Source: Deltaproteobacteria bacterium
GTDB lineage: Bacteria; Desulfobacterota; Binatia; UTPRO1
DNA length: 64,000 nt
Direction of reading: 5' to 3'
Assembly (NCBI GenBank): GCA_016200545.1
Contig: JACQEO010000004.1
Span: 1-64,000, forward strand
Part shown: piece by piece, positions 46,987 through 56,704 of the stretch
Position numbering within the stretch: the first letter of the stretch is position 1
Layout: every line of letters starts with the position of its first letter
Translations under genes and position numbers: made by a program
The notes under the pieces: generated by a model
Database searches by the model: none
Told to the model about the DNA's origin: nothing
The model's input: only the letters and a program-made list of their open reading frames with translations

Positions 46987-47319
46987 ATGGATGATCGACC
47001 GTCTCGCCTGGTTCTCAAGACCTTGAAAGAGGTGGGCCGCTACGCGGTCGGTATCACGTGGGGCGACGGCCACGAGAGCATTCTTCCCTACCGCGACCTC
47101 CGTGCGCACTGCCCATGCGACGCATGCCGGGCGACACCAGACGAGGCGCCGCCCGCGGCGGCGCAGCAGCTCGCCGACCTCCAACGGCTGGGTGAAGCTA
47201 CGCTCGTCTTTCGCTGGGGCGACGGCCATGAGAGCCTGTTCGTCGCCGAGGAGCTGCGTACGCGCTGCCGCTGCGCCTATTGTGCCGGGGAGCCGAACTA
47301 CCCGATCACGAATCAGTGA
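46987..47319 (+). CDS. DUF971-family protein
   Basis: This 110-aa protein has a tandem pattern of the DUF971/GBBH-like N-terminal fold: YAVGITWGDGHESILPYRDL and LVFRWGDGHESLFVAEEL. Cys pairs occur in CPCDACR and CRCAYCAG. DUF971 domains occur in proteins linked with Fe-S cluster or quinone metabolism, but no firm role is known. ATG 46987 has AAAGGAG nine bases upstream. It is followed by a convergent small gene. Confidence 0.75.
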   Translation: MDDRPSRLVLKTLKEVGRYAVGITWGDGHESILPYRDLRAHCPCDACRATPDEAPPAAAQQLADLQRLGEATLVFRWGDGHESLFVAEELRTRCRCAYCAGEPNYPITNQ

Positions 47320-47320
47320 G

Positions 47321-47587
47321 TCAGCGCGGGCGAATCGAAAGCGCGCGCAGCAAGGGACGGGCGGCGAGCAACGTCCCGTGACGACCCTGTCGCCCGGCGT
47401 CGAGGAGCGTCTTCGCCAGTTGCAATGACGGGGCGACCGACTCCTCGATGAGGGTGATCTCCGGCTCCTGCCGTGCCGCCGCGGCGAGCGTCCGCAGGCG
47501 AGTCTCGAGGCCCACGAGTTGACGTGCGGCGTCCTCGCAAAAGGTCCGCAGCTCGTCGACGGCTGGCCCTTTCGGCGGTCGTTGCAT
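47321..47587 (-). CDS. Hypothetical protein, 88 aa
   Basis: This small protein starts at ATG 47587 with GGAGGG upstream. It is largely helical (VDELRTFCEDAARQLVGLET, APSLQLAKTLLDAG). The open frame extends upstream to 47959, but the sequence before the ATG looks like shadow composition. No domain is recognised. It is convergent with the DUF971 gene, stops almost touching. Confidence 0.5.
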   Translation of the reverse strand: MQRPPKGPAVDELRTFCEDAARQLVGLETRLRTLAAAARQEPEITLIEESVAPSLQLAKTLLDAGRQGRHGTLLAARPLLRALSIRPR

Positions 47588-47750
47588 CACGTGCCCTCCG
47601 GGGTTCTTCCACAGTTGTGGATTGCGGCTACGGTCACGGCGAAACGGGGGGTTGGCGCGACGGTCCACCGCTCTACACACAGGGGCGCCCGACGACCCGG
47701 GGCGCCGCCGCCGGACCGTACGGCGGAAGCGCGGCGGATGTTCGGCATGG

Positions 47751-48065
47751 TCAGCGCGAAGGCGAAGGAGTGGGTGCGGACGACGTGTCTGGACTGGCGG
47801 CCGTGACTTGAACGGTGACTCGGTAGCGCGGCGCCTCTCCCGCATGCAGCATCTGTGGGATAACGAGGACGCCCGCGCCGTCGAGCGTGCGGAGTGACTG
47901 TGAGGCGCGGGAAAGTGCGTTGCGGACGGCTTCGGCGATCGTTGCGTCGGAGGCGCCAACGACCTCGACCATGACCGGCGAGTCGCCGTCTCGGTCGGTG
48001 GCTTCTGCGTACTTGGCGCGGATCTTCCCTGTATAGCGCGGGGCGTGCGCTAGCGACTCGTTCAT
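47751..48065 (-). CDS. Dodecin-like protein
   Basis: This 104-aa protein has a dodecin-like core: VMVEVVGASDATIAEAVRNA, LSRASQSLRTLDGAGVLVIP and YRVTVQVTAAS. Dodecins form 12-mers that bind flavins or CoA. The usual Trp of the flavin-stacking site (VRWFEV-like) is missing here (LDGAGVLVI), and the protein has about 25 extra N-terminal residues and a Ser/Pro tail. It may bind another ligand. ATG 48065 is chosen; no strong ribosome-binding site is seen. Confidence 0.62.
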   Translation of the reverse strand: MNESLAHAPRYTGKIRAKYAEATDRDGDSPVMVEVVGASDATIAEAVRNALSRASQSLRTLDGAGVLVIPQMLHAGEAPRYRVTVQVTAASPDTSSAPTPSPSR

Positions 48066-48275
48066 CGAGAAACGTCCGATCTGTGGGGGAGTGGAAGTGC
48101 GATCATAGCCGGCGGATCTCCTGATCGAACTGCCTTCGGCACCACCCGGACCCCGCCGTCCGCTACCGCGCTGCAAGACCTAGCGTTACCGACCCGCCGC
48201 TGTCAAGAAAAAATTGCGCCGGATCGGAACGATCGCACCGCACGGGACGGGACCGGCCGTTGAGCTCGACGAGGC

Positions 48276-51200
48276 TCAGCGCCCCCCGGCAACGGCACGT
48301 ACGGCCGGCTGCGCCAGCCAGCGGGCCGTATGCGAGCGTCGCGGCGTGCGTGCCAGCTCCTCGGGCGCACCTTCCGCCACGATCTCGCCCCCCAGCGCTC
48401 CCGCCTCCGGCCCGAGATCGATCAGGTGATCGGCGGCCCGTAGCACGTCGAGGTTGTGCTCCACGACGACGAGCGTGTTCCCCTGATCCACGAGCCGATG
48501 GAGGGCGGCGATCAGGCGCTCGACGTCCGCGAAGTGCAGACCGGTCGTTGGCTCGTCGAGCACGAAGAGGGTTCGGCCCGGTCCCGAGCGCCCGAGCTCG
48601 GCGGCGAGTTTGATGCGCTGCGCCTCGCCGCCGGACAGCGTGTTGCTCGGCTGGCCGAGCGTCAGGTAGCCGAGCCCGATCTCCTGCAGCATCGCCAGCG
48701 GCCTGGCGATGGTTGGGATGGCCGCGAACACCTCCAGTGCCTCGTCGACGGTGAGGTCGAGAACCTCGGCGATCGACTTGCCGGCGTACGTCACCTGCAG
48801 CGTGTCCTCGCCGAAACGTCGCCCGTCGCAAGTGTCGCACGCGACGGAGGTCTCGGGCAGGAAGCTCATCTGCATGCGGATCCGACCCTGCCCGGCGCAG
48901 GTCTCGCAGCGACCGCCCGGAACGTTGAACGAGAAGCGACCGGGCGCGTAGCCGCGCGCGCGCGCTTCGACGGTGCGGGCAAAGAGACGCCGGACTTCGT
49001 CCCAGAATCCGACGTACGACGCGGGAATCGAGCGTGGCGTCCGGCCGATCGGGCTCTGATCCACCTCGACGACGCGGTCGACGAGCTCGTGGCCGGTGAG
49101 CGCGCGATGCGTGCCCGGTCGCGGCGCCGTGAGTCCCTTGACGCGCCGCAGGCCGTGGTAGAGGACGTCGCGCGCCAGCGTGCTCTTCCCCGATCCCGAA
49201 ACGCCGCTGACACACGTCCATGCGCCCAGCGGGATGGAAACCGTGACGCCTTTCAGGTTGTGCGCGCTCGCGTCGTGCACGGTGATGCGCGGCAGGTCGG
49301 CGGTCGGGCGCGGCGGCCGCTGCCGCGGACGCGGCGCGGCGAGGTAGCGGCCGGTGATCGACGCGGGGTCGGCGGCGAGCGCCGCCGGCGTTCCCATCGT
49401 CACCAGACGCCCGCCGTTGCGCCCGGCGCCCGGCCCGAGGTCGACGACGATGTCGGCGGCGGCGATGGTCTCTTCGTCGTGCTCGACGATCAGCACCGTA
49501 TTGTGGCGTGCCGTGAGCGTGCGCAGGGTTTCGAGCAGGAGCGCGTTGTCGCGCGGGTGCAGGCCGATCGTCGGCTCGTCGAGGACGTAGCAGGCGCCGC
49601 GCAGATTGGATCCGAGCTGGGCCGCGAGACGGATGCGCTGCGCCTCGCCTCCGGAGAGCGTGTCGGCGCTGCGGTCGAGTGTCAGATAGCCGAGCCCGAC
49701 GGCGGCGAGGAAGGCGAAGCGGGGCGCGAGCTCGGCGACGATGTCGCGCGCGATCTGCCGCTCGCGTGCGTCGAAGCGCCAGGCGGCGACGGTACGCGCG
49801 CACTCCTCGACGGTCTGTGCCGTGAGCTCGGGCAGCGACGCCCCGCGGACGCGAACGGCGCGGGCGCGTGCGTTCAGGCGCGAGCCGCCGCACTCGGGGC
49901 ACGGCCGCGCGCTGACATATGCTTCATAGCCCTCGGCGACGAGCGCCTCGTCGTCGACGCCGGTTTCCTCCGACTCGGCGTAGAACGCATGGCGGCGGAG
50001 GAGCGGCAGCACCCCTGCGACGGCGGCGCCGTTGCCGTCGAGGACGCACTGTCGTTGGTGCGTGGTCAGACGGGCGAACGGTCTGTCGACTGGAACGCGC
50101 GCCGCCTTGAGCGCGCGCAGCAGCTTCCGCGCGTCCGTGTCGAGACCGAGCTCGTGCAGGGCGGCGAGCGCGCCGCCGCGCAGGCTGCGCGTCGGATCGG
50201 TGACGACGAGCTCGGGATCGAGCTCGATCGCGACTCCCGTCCCGCGGCAGGCGTCGCACGCTCCCTGGCGGCTGTTGAACGAGAAGAGACGCGGGTCGAG
50301 GACGTCGTAGCCGAGACCGCACGGCGCGCAGAAGAGGCGCTCGCTGAACACCTGCTCACCGGCGCGCGTGAGCACGACCACGACGCCGCCGCCGAGGCGG
50401 AGGGCGTCGGCGACGAGGCGCGCCAGGCGCTCGGCGACCTCGTTGCCGGAGAGCCGCGCGACGACGACGTCGACGTCGTGCTCGCGGTAGCGGTCGAGGT
50501 CGGGGAGCGGATCGAGCGCGGTGATCGTCCCGTCGATGCGGGCGTGCGTGAAGCGAAGGCGCCGCGCGGCCCGCAGGACGTCGCGGTGGAAGCCCTTGCG
50601 GCCGCGTACGACCGGGGCGAGCAGAATGGTGCCCGCCCGTCCAACGCTCGCCTGGACGCGGGCGACGATCTCGCTCCGCGGCAGCGGCTCGATCGGACGA
50701 GCGCAGCGCACGCAGTGCTGCACGCCGAGCTTGGCGTAGAGGAGGCGGAGGTAGTGGTAGACCTCGGTGACGGTCGCGACCGTCGACTTCCGCCCGCCGC
50801 GGCTGAGGCGCTGTTCGATCGCGATCGTCGGCGGGATACCGGTCACGAGATCGACGTCCGGCCGCGGCAGGATCTTCATGAACTGGCGGACGTAGGTCGA
50901 GAGGCTCTCGAGGTAGCGGCGCTGACCCTCGGCGAACACGACGTCGAACGCGAGCGTCGACTTGCCCGAGCCCGAGAGCCCGGTCACGACGATCATCTTG
51001 TCGCGCGGCAGCTCGAGCGAGAGGTCGCGCAGATTGTGTTCACGGGCGCCGACGATGCGGATGACGTTGCGGTCCTCGGGGGTGGGTACGGCCGCGATTC
51101 GCGCGGCGCTCTCCAGAGGCGGGCGGCGAGCGAGCAGCGGGCGGAGATAGCGTCCGGTGTGCGACGTCGGGCAGGCGGCGATCTCCTCGGGTGTGCCGCA

Positions 51201-53876
51201 GGCGACGACGGCGCCACCCTCGTCGCCGCCTTCCGGCCCGAGGTCGATCACCCAGTCGGCGCACTTGATCACCTCGAGGTTGTGCTCGACGACGAGCAGC
51301 GAATGGCCGCGCTCGATGAGCTTCTCGAACGCCGTCAGCAGCCGCTGGATGTCGTGGAGGTGGAGGCCGGTCGTCGGCTCGTCGAAGATGAAAAGGGTGT
51401 GCGCCTTGCCGTCGCGGCCGAGGTGCGCCGCGAGCTTGATGCGCTGCGATTCGCCGCCCGAGAGCGTACTGAGCGGCTGTCCGAGGCGCAGGTACTCGAG
51501 ACCGACCTCGACGAGCGGCTGCAGGGTGCGGCGTACGTCGGCCTCGTCGGCGAAAAACGCGAGCGCGTCGGCAACGGTCATCGCGAGGACGTCGGCGATC
51601 GTCTTCCCGCGGTAGCGGACGTCGAGCACCTCGGGGAGATAGCGCCGCCCGTGGCACGCTGGGCACACCAGCAACACGTCCGAGAGGAACTGCATCTCGA
51701 CCTGCTCGAAGCCGTCGCCGCGGCAGGTCTCGCAGCGGCCGCCCTCGACGTTGAAGGAAAAGGTCGCGGGTGAGAAACCACGCAGCCGTGCCGCGTCCGT
51801 CGCCGCGAAGAGTCGCCGCACGGCCTCGAACATCTTCATGTAGGTGGCGGCGTTGGCGCGCGGCGTCGATCCGATCGGCGCTTGATCGACGAAGATGACC
51901 TCGGCGATCTTCTCGGCGCCGTCGAGCGCGTCGCAGGCGCCGGGAGGCGCGGTCGGCAGGCCGCGGCGACGCAGCAGCCCGCGGTAGAGCACCTCGTCGA
52001 CGAGCGTGCTCTTCCCCGACCCCGAGACGCCGGTGACGCAGACCATCCGCGCCAACGGAATGCGCACGTCGATGCCACGCAAGTTGTTGGCGCGGGCGCC
52101 GCGCACGACGACTTCCAGGGTGGCGAGCGGTGCGCGGCGGCGGCCCGGCACCGGGATGCGCGCCGCACCCGAGAGATAGCGTCCGGTGAGCGACCGCGGC
52201 GCGGCGGCGATCGCCGCGACCGTGCCCTGCGCCACCACCTCGCCGCCGGCGCTCCCCGGGCCGGGACCCATGTCGATGACGTGATCGGCGGCGGTGATGA
52301 TCTCGGGGTCGTGCTCGACCACGACCACCGTGTTCCGACGCGCACAGAGATTGCGCATGATGCGGACGAGCCGGGCGCTGTCGCGCGGGTGCAGACCGAT
52401 CGACGGCTCGTCGAGGACGTAGAGCGTGTTGACCAGCGATGAGCCGACGGCCGTCGTCAAATCGACGCGCTCGATCTCGCCGCCCGAGAGCGTACGCGAC
52501 TGGCGGTCGAGCGTCAGGTACGCGAGCCCGACCTCGACGAGGTAGCCGAGGCGGGCGCGGATCTCGCCGAGGATCATCGCCGAGGCCGGATCGCGATTGC
52601 CGTCGACGGTGAGCTCGGCGAAGAACGCCGCCGCCTCGCCGACGCTCAGCCGGTTCACGTCGGCGATCGAACGGCCGTGGATGCGGAAGTCGAGCGCCTC
52701 GGGCTTGAGCCGCGTGCCGTTGCACGCCTCGCACGTGCGATACGAGCGGTAGCGCGACAGGAACACGCGCACGTGCATCTTGTAGGTCTTGCGCTCGAGC
52801 CAGCGGAACCAGCCGCGGACGCCGTAGAACCGCTCGTCGCCGTCCTCGATCAGTCGGCGCTGCTCGGGGGTGAGCGTCGCGACCGGCACGTCGGTCGGGA
52901 TCTTCCGACGCCGGCAGAATGTCAGCAGCGCGCTGCGCTCCTCGGAGGTCGAGGGCGTCGTCCACGGCTTCAGCGCGCCGTCGGCGAGCGAACGCGACGC
53001 GTCGGGAATCACCAGATCGAGGTCGAGGTCGATCACGCGTCCGAAGCCGCGGCAGGTCTCGCAGGCGCCGAGCGGGCTGTTGAACGAGAACAAGTTCGCG
53101 ACGCACTCGCGGTAGGCAACGCCACAGTCGTCGCATTCGAGCGCGGTGCTGTAGTCACGGCGCGCGCCGCCGGGGACGAGGACGGTGAGGCGTCCCTTGC
53201 CGTAGTGGAGCGCCTGCTCGAGTGAGCCGACCAGGCGTTTCTTCCCCTCGGGCTTGAGGACGAGGCGGTCGACGACGATGTGCAACGCGTCGCCCGCCGC
53301 CGGACTCGCGAGCTCGACGGTGAGCACCGCGTCGCCGACGACGGCGCGGACGAAGCCCTCGCGCAGTAAGCCCGCCGCCACCTCGGTCCACGGCAACGCC
53401 GGGGCGCTGAACGGAAAGGCGACATGCACGGCGGTGCCCGCCCACTGTTCGAGGAGCTCGGTGGCGATCGCCGGCGGCGCGCTGCGCCGTACCGGCCGTC
53501 CGCAGCGACGGCAATGGAGGACGCCGAGGTTGGCGAAGAGCAGCTTCAGGTGATCGTGAAGCTCGGTCATGGTGCCGACGGTCGAGCGCGAGGTCGTCAC
53601 CGGGCGTCGCTGATCGATCGCGACGGCGGGCGGGATGCCGCTGATGCGCTCGACGTCCGGCTTCTCCATGCGCTCGAGGAACTGCCGCGTGTACGTCGAG
53701 AAGCTCTCGACGTAGCGCCGCTGACCCTCGGCGTAGAGGATGTCGAAGGCGAGCGTCGACTTGCCCGATCCGCTGACCCCGGTGACGACCGTCAGCCGGT
53801 TGAGCGGGATGTCGACGTCGATGCCTTTCAGATTGTGCTGACGAGCACCGCGGATCTCGATATGGTCGCTGGACAT
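48276..53876 (-). CDS. uvrA: Tandem (double-length) UvrA excinuclease subunit
   Basis: UvrA finds bulky DNA lesions and loads UvrB. This protein has 1866 aa, about twice normal, because two complete UvrA units are fused: residues 1 to about 935 and about 938 to 1866. Each unit has two ABC ATPase modules, so four Walker A motifs are seen: GVSGSGKST near 34, 615 and 1562 and GLSGSGKST near 970. Each unit has LSGGE signatures, FSFN-x(4)-GAC-x2-C zinc parts and the GGRCETC zinc finger. No stop or frameshift lies between them. Units have diverged clearly, so this is an old fusion. uvrB lies 7 kb away. Confidence 0.93.
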   Translation of the reverse strand: MSSDHIEIRGARQHNLKGIDVDIPLNRLTVVTGVSGSGKSTLAFDILYAEGQRRYVESFSTYTRQFLERMEKPDVERISGIPPAVAIDQRRPVTTSRSTVGTMTELHDHLKLLFANLGVLHCRRCGRPVRRSAPPAIATELLEQWAGTAVHVAFPFSAPALPWTEVAAGLLREGFVRAVVGDAVLTVELASPAAGDALHIVVDRLVLKPEGKKRLVGSLEQALHYGKGRLTVLVPGGARRDYSTALECDDCGVAYRECVANLFSFNSPLGACETCRGFGRVIDLDLDLVIPDASRSLADGALKPWTTPSTSEERSALLTFCRRRKIPTDVPVATLTPEQRRLIEDGDERFYGVRGWFRWLERKTYKMHVRVFLSRYRSYRTCEACNGTRLKPEALDFRIHGRSIADVNRLSVGEAAAFFAELTVDGNRDPASAMILGEIRARLGYLVEVGLAYLTLDRQSRTLSGGEIERVDLTTAVGSSLVNTLYVLDEPSIGLHPRDSARLVRIMRNLCARRNTVVVVEHDPEIITAADHVIDMGPGPGSAGGEVVAQGTVAAIAAAPRSLTGRYLSGAARIPVPGRRRAPLATLEVVVRGARANNLRGIDVRIPLARMVCVTGVSGSGKSTLVDEVLYRGLLRRRGLPTAPPGACDALDGAEKIAEVIFVDQAPIGSTPRANAATYMKMFEAVRRLFAATDAARLRGFSPATFSFNVEGGRCETCRGDGFEQVEMQFLSDVLLVCPACHGRRYLPEVLDVRYRGKTIADVLAMTVADALAFFADEADVRRTLQPLVEVGLEYLRLGQPLSTLSGGESQRIKLAAHLGRDGKAHTLFIFDEPTTGLHLHDIQRLLTAFEKLIERGHSLLVVEHNLEVIKCADWVIDLGPEGGDEGGAVVACGTPEEIAACPTSHTGRYLRPLLARRPPLESAARIAAVPTPEDRNVIRIVGAREHNLRDLSLELPRDKMIVVTGLSGSGKSTLAFDVVFAEGQRRYLESLSTYVRQFMKILPRPDVDLVTGIPPTIAIEQRLSRGGRKSTVATVTEVYHYLRLLYAKLGVQHCVRCARPIEPLPRSEIVARVQASVGRAGTILLAPVVRGRKGFHRDVLRAARRLRFTHARIDGTITALDPLPDLDRYREHDVDVVVARLSGNEVAERLARLVADALRLGGGVVVVLTRAGEQVFSERLFCAPCGLGYDVLDPRLFSFNSRQGACDACRGTGVAIELDPELVVTDPTRSLRGGALAALHELGLDTDARKLLRALKAARVPVDRPFARLTTHQRQCVLDGNGAAVAGVLPLLRRHAFYAESEETGVDDEALVAEGYEAYVSARPCPECGGSRLNARARAVRVRGASLPELTAQTVEECARTVAAWRFDARERQIARDIVAELAPRFAFLAAVGLGYLTLDRSADTLSGGEAQRIRLAAQLGSNLRGACYVLDEPTIGLHPRDNALLLETLRTLTARHNTVLIVEHDEETIAAADIVVDLGPGAGRNGGRLVTMGTPAALAADPASITGRYLAAPRPRQRPPRPTADLPRITVHDASAHNLKGVTVSIPLGAWTCVSGVSGSGKSTLARDVLYHGLRRVKGLTAPRPGTHRALTGHELVDRVVEVDQSPIGRTPRSIPASYVGFWDEVRRLFARTVEARARGYAPGRFSFNVPGGRCETCAGQGRIRMQMSFLPETSVACDTCDGRRFGEDTLQVTYAGKSIAEVLDLTVDEALEVFAAIPTIARPLAMLQEIGLGYLTLGQPSNTLSGGEAQRIKLAAELGRSGPGRTLFVLDEPTTGLHFADVERLIAALHRLVDQGNTLVVVEHNLDVLRAADHLIDLGPEAGALGGEIVAEGAPEELARTPRRSHTARWLAQPAVRAVAGGR

Positions 53877-53910
53877 GTCCTTTGTCGGATCGCGTGTGGG
53901 ACCAAACGTT

Positions 53911-53922
53911 CGACTATAGTCG
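53911..53922. promoter_or_regulatory. Palindrome over the likely uvrA promoter
   Basis: CGACTATAGTCG is a perfect 12-bp palindrome, extended imperfectly to GTTC...GAAC on the outside, 35 bases upstream of the uvrA start. On the minus strand it contains TATAGT, a good -10 element, so a bound protein would block the promoter. No clear -35 was found. It could be an operator for a damage-responsive repressor, but it does not match the LexA boxes I know. Confidence 0.4.
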
Positions 53923-53982
53923 GAACCGAGTCGCTGTGCACGTCGAACCGCGCGTGCGGCGACGCGCGGCCGCGAGGCGACG

Positions 53983-54666
53983 GTGAGGGACGCTTGCCTT
54001 CACGGGGCGATCGCCGGGTATCCCGCGACGCTCGCGGAGGTGCGCTCGTCGACCTCGGCGATCCGCGTCTATGTGGTCGCCGACCTGGAACGGCTCGTCG
54101 ATCGCGCGGCGCTGCTGCGCGGCGACGCCGAGCCGCCGTACTGGGCGTATCTCTGGACGGGGTCGCGTTGTCTCGCCGAGTACGTGGCGCGCTGGGTCGA
54201 TCTCCGCGGACAGCGGGTCCTCGACATCGGCTGCGGCCTCGGCCTCGCGGGTCTCGTCGCCGCGCAGCGCGGCGGCGACGTGGTGTTCGTCGACGGGGCG
54301 CTGCCGGCGCTGTCGTTCGTACGCGCGAGCTTGCACCTGAATGGGCTCGCCGCCGTGACCGTGTGCGCCGACTACCGAAGGCTCGCCGCGGATGCCCGCT
54401 TCGACTGCATCCTCGCCGCCGAGGTCGCCTACGAGCCCGAGACCTATGACCATCTCGCGGCGACGCTCGCCCGTCACCTCGCTCCCGGCGGAACCGCCTT
54501 CATCGCCGACGGCTTTCGGACGGATACCCGCGCCCTCTATTGCGCGCTCGCCGCCCACGGCCTCACAACCCGCTCGCTCGAGCTGCGCGCCGCAGAGGAG
54601 GGTCGCCCCGCCCGCATCCGTCTCACCGAAGCGAAGCCCAGGCAAAGCGCCCAAGACGCGAGTTGA
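53983..54666 (+). CDS. SAM-dependent methyltransferase (METTL/Nnt1-like)
   Basis: This 227-aa protein has a class I methyltransferase fold. An N-terminal part with PPYWAYLWTGSRCLAEYVAR precedes motif I VLDIGCGLGLAGLVAAQRG (about residue 78). Motif II has VVFVDG and motif IV FDCILAAEVAYEPETY. The PYWAYLW...LDIGCGLGL combination is typical of the METTL23/nicotinamide-N-methyltransferase-like lysine methyltransferase family. GTG 53983 is assigned. It is divergent from uvrA. The target is unknown. Confidence 0.8.
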   Translation: MRDACLHGAIAGYPATLAEVRSSTSAIRVYVVADLERLVDRAALLRGDAEPPYWAYLWTGSRCLAEYVARWVDLRGQRVLDIGCGLGLAGLVAAQRGGDVVFVDGALPALSFVRASLHLNGLAAVTVCADYRRLAADARFDCILAAEVAYEPETYDHLAATLARHLAPGGTAFIADGFRTDTRALYCALAAHGLTTRSLELRAAEEGRPARIRLTEAKPRQSAQDAS

Positions 54667-54710
54667 GCCGAGATGGAGAGAGAGCGGGAGAGCGCAATAG
54701 GGCAGAGGGA

Positions 54711-54771
54711 GGCGCGCGAATTCACTTCGCGCGCCGACGCCCATCGCGAGGCGAAGCCGAGCGGGGGCGAA
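54711..54771 (-). repeat. Palindromic repeat copy 3 (GTGAA-loop family)
   Basis: On the minus strand it has CGCCCCCGCTCG, GCTTCGCC, CGCGATGGGCGTCG and a hairpin with arms GGCGCGCGAA and TTCGCGCGCC around GTGAA. Left block and loop match the 40-kb copies, but the stem sequence differs while remaining perfectly paired. It lies between the convergent methyltransferase and pseudo-receiver genes. Confidence 0.8.
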
Positions 54772-54788
54772 ATCAAGCAAGGGCGAAG

Positions 54789-55166
54789 TCAAACCAAATA
54801 CGCCGCCAGCACCTCCTTGAGCTGATCCACGTCGACGGGCAGCCGCAGGCAGCGCACGCCGTCGACGCCGCTCAAGATCCACTTCATGCGCTCGGTCACC
54901 GACTCGCTCAGCAACACGAAGGGGATCGTGCGGCCGTGCTGTCGGGCATTGCAGAGCACGGTCAGGCCGCACATGCCCGGCAGCAGCACCTCGCTCAGCA
55001 CCAGGTCGTACTGCTCGTGTTCGAGGGCGCTGATTGCCTCCTCGCCACTGCCGACGAGATTGGTCGTGTAGCCGCAGCGGCAGAGGATGCGGCTGATCGT
55101 CCGGCGGAAGTTCTCGTTGGTCGCGACGAGTAGAATGCGACGTGTGGAAGCGGACGAGCAGCCCAT
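54789..55166 (-). CDS. Degenerate receiver-domain protein (pseudo-receiver)
   Basis: This 125-aa single-domain protein has the CheY-like order of strands and helices. The acidic pair after the first strand is lost (ILLVATNEN instead of VDDD). The phospho-Asp position has Glu (YDLVLSEVLLPGMCG), and the conserved Lys is replaced (CLRLPVD). It therefore probably cannot be phosphorylated; Glu might mimic the active state. ATG 55166 is preferred because the domain begins there and a sigma-54 promoter match lies just before it. It is downstream of an NtrC-type activator and its kinase. Confidence 0.78.
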   Translation of the reverse strand: MGCSSASTRRILLVATNENFRRTISRILCRCGYTTNLVGSGEEAISALEHEQYDLVLSEVLLPGMCGLTVLCNARQHGRTIPFVLLSESVTERMKWILSGVDGVRCLRLPVDVDQLKEVLAAYLV

Positions 55167-55182
55167 TAAACAGAGCCTGGAG

Positions 55183-55199
55183 AGCAGAAAGCGTGCCAG
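55183..55199 (-). promoter_or_regulatory. Sigma-54 (-24/-12) promoter for pseudo-receiver
   Basis: The minus strand reads CTGGCACGCTTTCTGCT. It matches the -24 TGGCAC and the -12 TGC elements with the required spacing; only one base of the TTGC box differs. It lies 17-33 bases before the pseudo-receiver ATG. The gene immediately upstream encodes a sigma-54 activator, which strengthens the call. Confidence 0.75.
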
Positions 55200-55306
55200 C
55201 GCGCCGCACGCTGGCGCGCGACGCCAAGCGCTCGGAAGCGCGGTGCCGGCAGAGCCGCGAGCGGACGGGATCGGCGGGGCACATGGCAAAACATGACAGG
55301 GTTCCT

Positions 55307-56700
<1,394 letters not shown>

Positions 56701-56704
<4 letters not shown>

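Noticed and set aside
48456..51773. 1105-codon open frame on the + strand
   Set aside because: It is antisense to uvrA, whose motifs are complete; composition is Arg/Ala/Glu/Val-rich as expected for a shadow in GC-rich DNA.
53905..53930. LexA (SOS) box upstream of uvrA
   Set aside because: The palindrome lacks GAAC-N4-GTTC, CTGT-N8-ACAG or GTTC-N7-GTTC layouts, so it is kept only as an unknown operator.
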